A stretch of DNA of 6,296 bases from an uncultured Chlorobiaceae bacterium (GTDB lineage: Bacteria; Bacteroidota; Chlorobiia; Chlorobiales; Chlorobiaceae), in NCBI GenBank assembly GCA_903904495.1, contig CAIVCU010000025.1, forward strand, positions 1 to 6,296, written 5' to 3'. The notes under the pieces were generated by a model, which had not been told where the DNA came from, made no database searches, and worked only from the letters and a program-made list of their open reading frames with translations. The position numbers and the translations under genes are program-made. Of the stretch, positions 5,097 to 6,296 are shown in pieces (position 1 is the stretch's first letter; each line of letters opens with the position of its first letter).

Positions 5097-6296
5097 CACT
5101 TAGTATTCAGTTTCAGGGTCATCAAAAAGTTTGTTAAGTAAATTCTTTCCGTCTCTGAGAAACCATAGTTAGGCTCAACAATATCCGGCTTGAATTTCCG
5201 GGCATTTTCAAGATGTTTGAAAATAAAGCCGGGAGTCAGGCGGTTACCGACATTCGTCAGATTTGGCCCTAAAGCACCACCATCCGTACCGATCTGGTGG
5301 CAAGCCCTGCAGCCTTTGAGATCATAGAGCGCCTTGCCCTTGACAATCTGGTCAGGTAATGTCACTGAAGGAATTGTCGGTATTGCTTTCGGAATATCGC
5401 TTGACAGAAGCTCCTGCTGGAAGAAGTTAATCACAACATCCACATCCGTTTTGTTCGTGTCTTCAACCTTCTGCTGACCAAGATTAAACCTTGGCATAGT
5501 GACCTTTGCCTGAGGCTTTCCTGATGACAGACCAAACTTCGGCATCTGCTGTAAGAGAGGACGGATCACATCCGGATTCGCAAGGAATTTACGGATCCAG
5601 CCCTCCTGCAATTTACTGCCGGCAAACGATATATCAGGAGCATAGTCGGCCCCAATGCCGCGGATCGAATGACAGTTTGTGCATTTGACATCAGCAATAA
5701 CCTTAGCAAAGTCGCCGGTAAACTTATAAGACTGTACACCTGCCATCCTATCCAGCTCCTGTCGTGAAGGAACAAGAAAACGGGTAGGCACGCTTGCATC
5801 GGTAAAGCCGTAAAGAACCGCCGCCAACTCATTAATCTCCGATTCAGCAAGACGGAAATTAGGCATCCGTAACCCAAGTCGGTAGCCTCTTGGATCTCTC
5901 AGTTTCTGTTTGATATAAGTCAAGCGGTCATTTGAAATAGATTTTTTCATTTTACCGAAATCAAGCATATCAACTGGCTTGCTTCCAATGGATGAAAGTT
6001 CCATGCCGATCTTTTCACGCATCTCGGAATTTCTAAGGAAGGTAACGCCCTGTTTCTTCAGCGATGGAGCAACCTGAACCATATCCTCCATTCCAAGCAT
6101 TTTGTGGCAGCCATAGCATCCGTATTTCTGGACAAGTTCTTTTCCTTTGGTAATAGATGCTGCCTTGATCTCAACAGGCTGAGTATATTTATACTCCATA
6201 TCTTCATCCTGATACTCTGTTGTTATGAAGGCTACCAGTGAGTTAATCACATCGTCAGTAAAGCGGAAGCGAGGCATCTTTGTGCCGTGGATATAC
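5096..6296 (-). CDS. Multiheme c-type cytochrome, C-terminal part (5' end outside window)
   Basis: The frame is open to the right edge, so the start lies outside. The first visible residues, IHGTKMPRF, look like the distal Met region of a preceding cytochrome domain, so the Met at 6277 is very probably a heme ligand and not a start. Counting from that Met, three more heme sites are present: CYGCH at 54-58, CTNCH at 199-203 and CRACH at 323-327. Probable distal Met residues are 138 (LRMPNF) for the first, and 245 (QMPKF) or 261 (TMPRF) for the second. In the third domain the expected Met-Pro-Asn-Tyr-Gly is Glu-Pro-Asn-Tyr-Gly (Glu368). No membrane segment is visible in this part. The full protein therefore has at least four class I cytochrome c domains. 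It is probably a periplasmic electron carrier of a quinol-oxidising or respiratory complex (inference). Confidence 0.88.
   Translation of the reverse strand, partial: YIHGTKMPRFRFTDDVINSLVAFITTEYQDEDMEYKYTQPVEIKAASITKGKELVQKYGCYGCHKMLGMEDMVQVAPSLKKQGVTFLRNSEMREKIGMELSSIGSKPVDMLDFGKMKKSISNDRLTYIKQKLRDPRGYRLGLRMPNFRLAESEINELAAVLYGFTDASVPTRFLVPSRQELDRMAGVQSYKFTGDFAKVIADVKCTNCHSIRGIGADYAPDISFAGSKLQEGWIRKFLANPDVIRPLLQQMPKFGLSSGKPQAKVTMPRFNLGQQKVEDTNKTDVDVVINFFQQELLSSDIPKAIPTIPSVTLPDQIVKGKALYDLKGCRACHQIGTDGGALGPNLTNVGNRLTPGFIFKHLENARKFKPDIVEPNYGFSETERIYLTNFLMTLKLNTK

Noticed and set aside
5506..5877. Frames inside the multiheme cytochrome (5506-5688 plus, 5566-5877 minus)
   Set aside because: Both overlap a reading frame with three heme motifs and show no motif of their own.
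6275..6277. ATG at 6277 as start of the multiheme cytochrome
   Set aside because: The frame stays open upstream to the edge, no signal peptide follows, and the residues around it (GTKMPRF) match a heme ligand loop.

Overview
The window reads as Gram-negative DNA: an outer-membrane beta-barrel, two lipoprotein signal peptides, a periplasmic thioredoxin and c-type cytochromes are all encoded. Base composition is moderate to AT-rich. A set of multiheme cytochrome, lipoprotein cytochrome and periplasmic cupredoxin suggests an anaerobe or facultative respirer with an elaborate periplasmic electron-transport chain (Desulfuromonadales-like or Chlorobi-like would fit). The sequence alone does not settle the lineage. 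Every convincing gene lies on the minus strand, so gene order is given here from right to left.

Right block (6296 to about 3911): an electron-transfer operon. It starts with the C-terminal part of a multiheme c-type cytochrome that enters the window already in progress. It overlaps by one base a monoheme cytochrome c lipoprotein. An 86-base gap later comes a periplasmic cupredoxin with an amicyanin-like copper site and a C-terminal carboxypeptidase-regulatory-like domain. A strong hairpin at 3911-3940 closes the operon.

Middle block (about 3270-3910): roughly 640 bases with no credible gene, AT-rich and dense in inverted repeats. One is a hairpin followed by T5 on the plus strand, where no upstream gene is visible. 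This stretch may hold the promoter of the next operon, a small RNA, or a decayed element.

Central operon (3269 to 1367): a TlpA-type thioredoxin, a 79-residue DUF4266 lipoprotein ending in a Gly-rich Cys-Gly-Cys-Asn tail, and a DUF3570 outer-membrane barrel. The genes overlap or lie close together. As I recall, these families recur together in Gram-negative genomes, often beside an ApbE flavin transferase, and their joint function is not established. This is the best candidate for a poorly described system: a dedicated oxidoreductase, a surface or periplasmic cysteine-tail lipoprotein, and a barrel.

Left block (1366 to 1): a short intergenic region with a strongly initiated nine-codon mini-ORF directly ahead of the Shine-Dalgarno of a large repeat protein. 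That protein has an RTX-like N-terminus, a (Pro-Thr)7 linker and tandem SbsA/Big_5 Ig-like repeats with very high DNA identity. It has no Sec signal peptide, which points to type I-like secretion. Its third repeat breaks off abruptly about 56 bases from the window edge into unrelated sequence, as expected at a mobile-element end, a rearrangement or an assembly junction.
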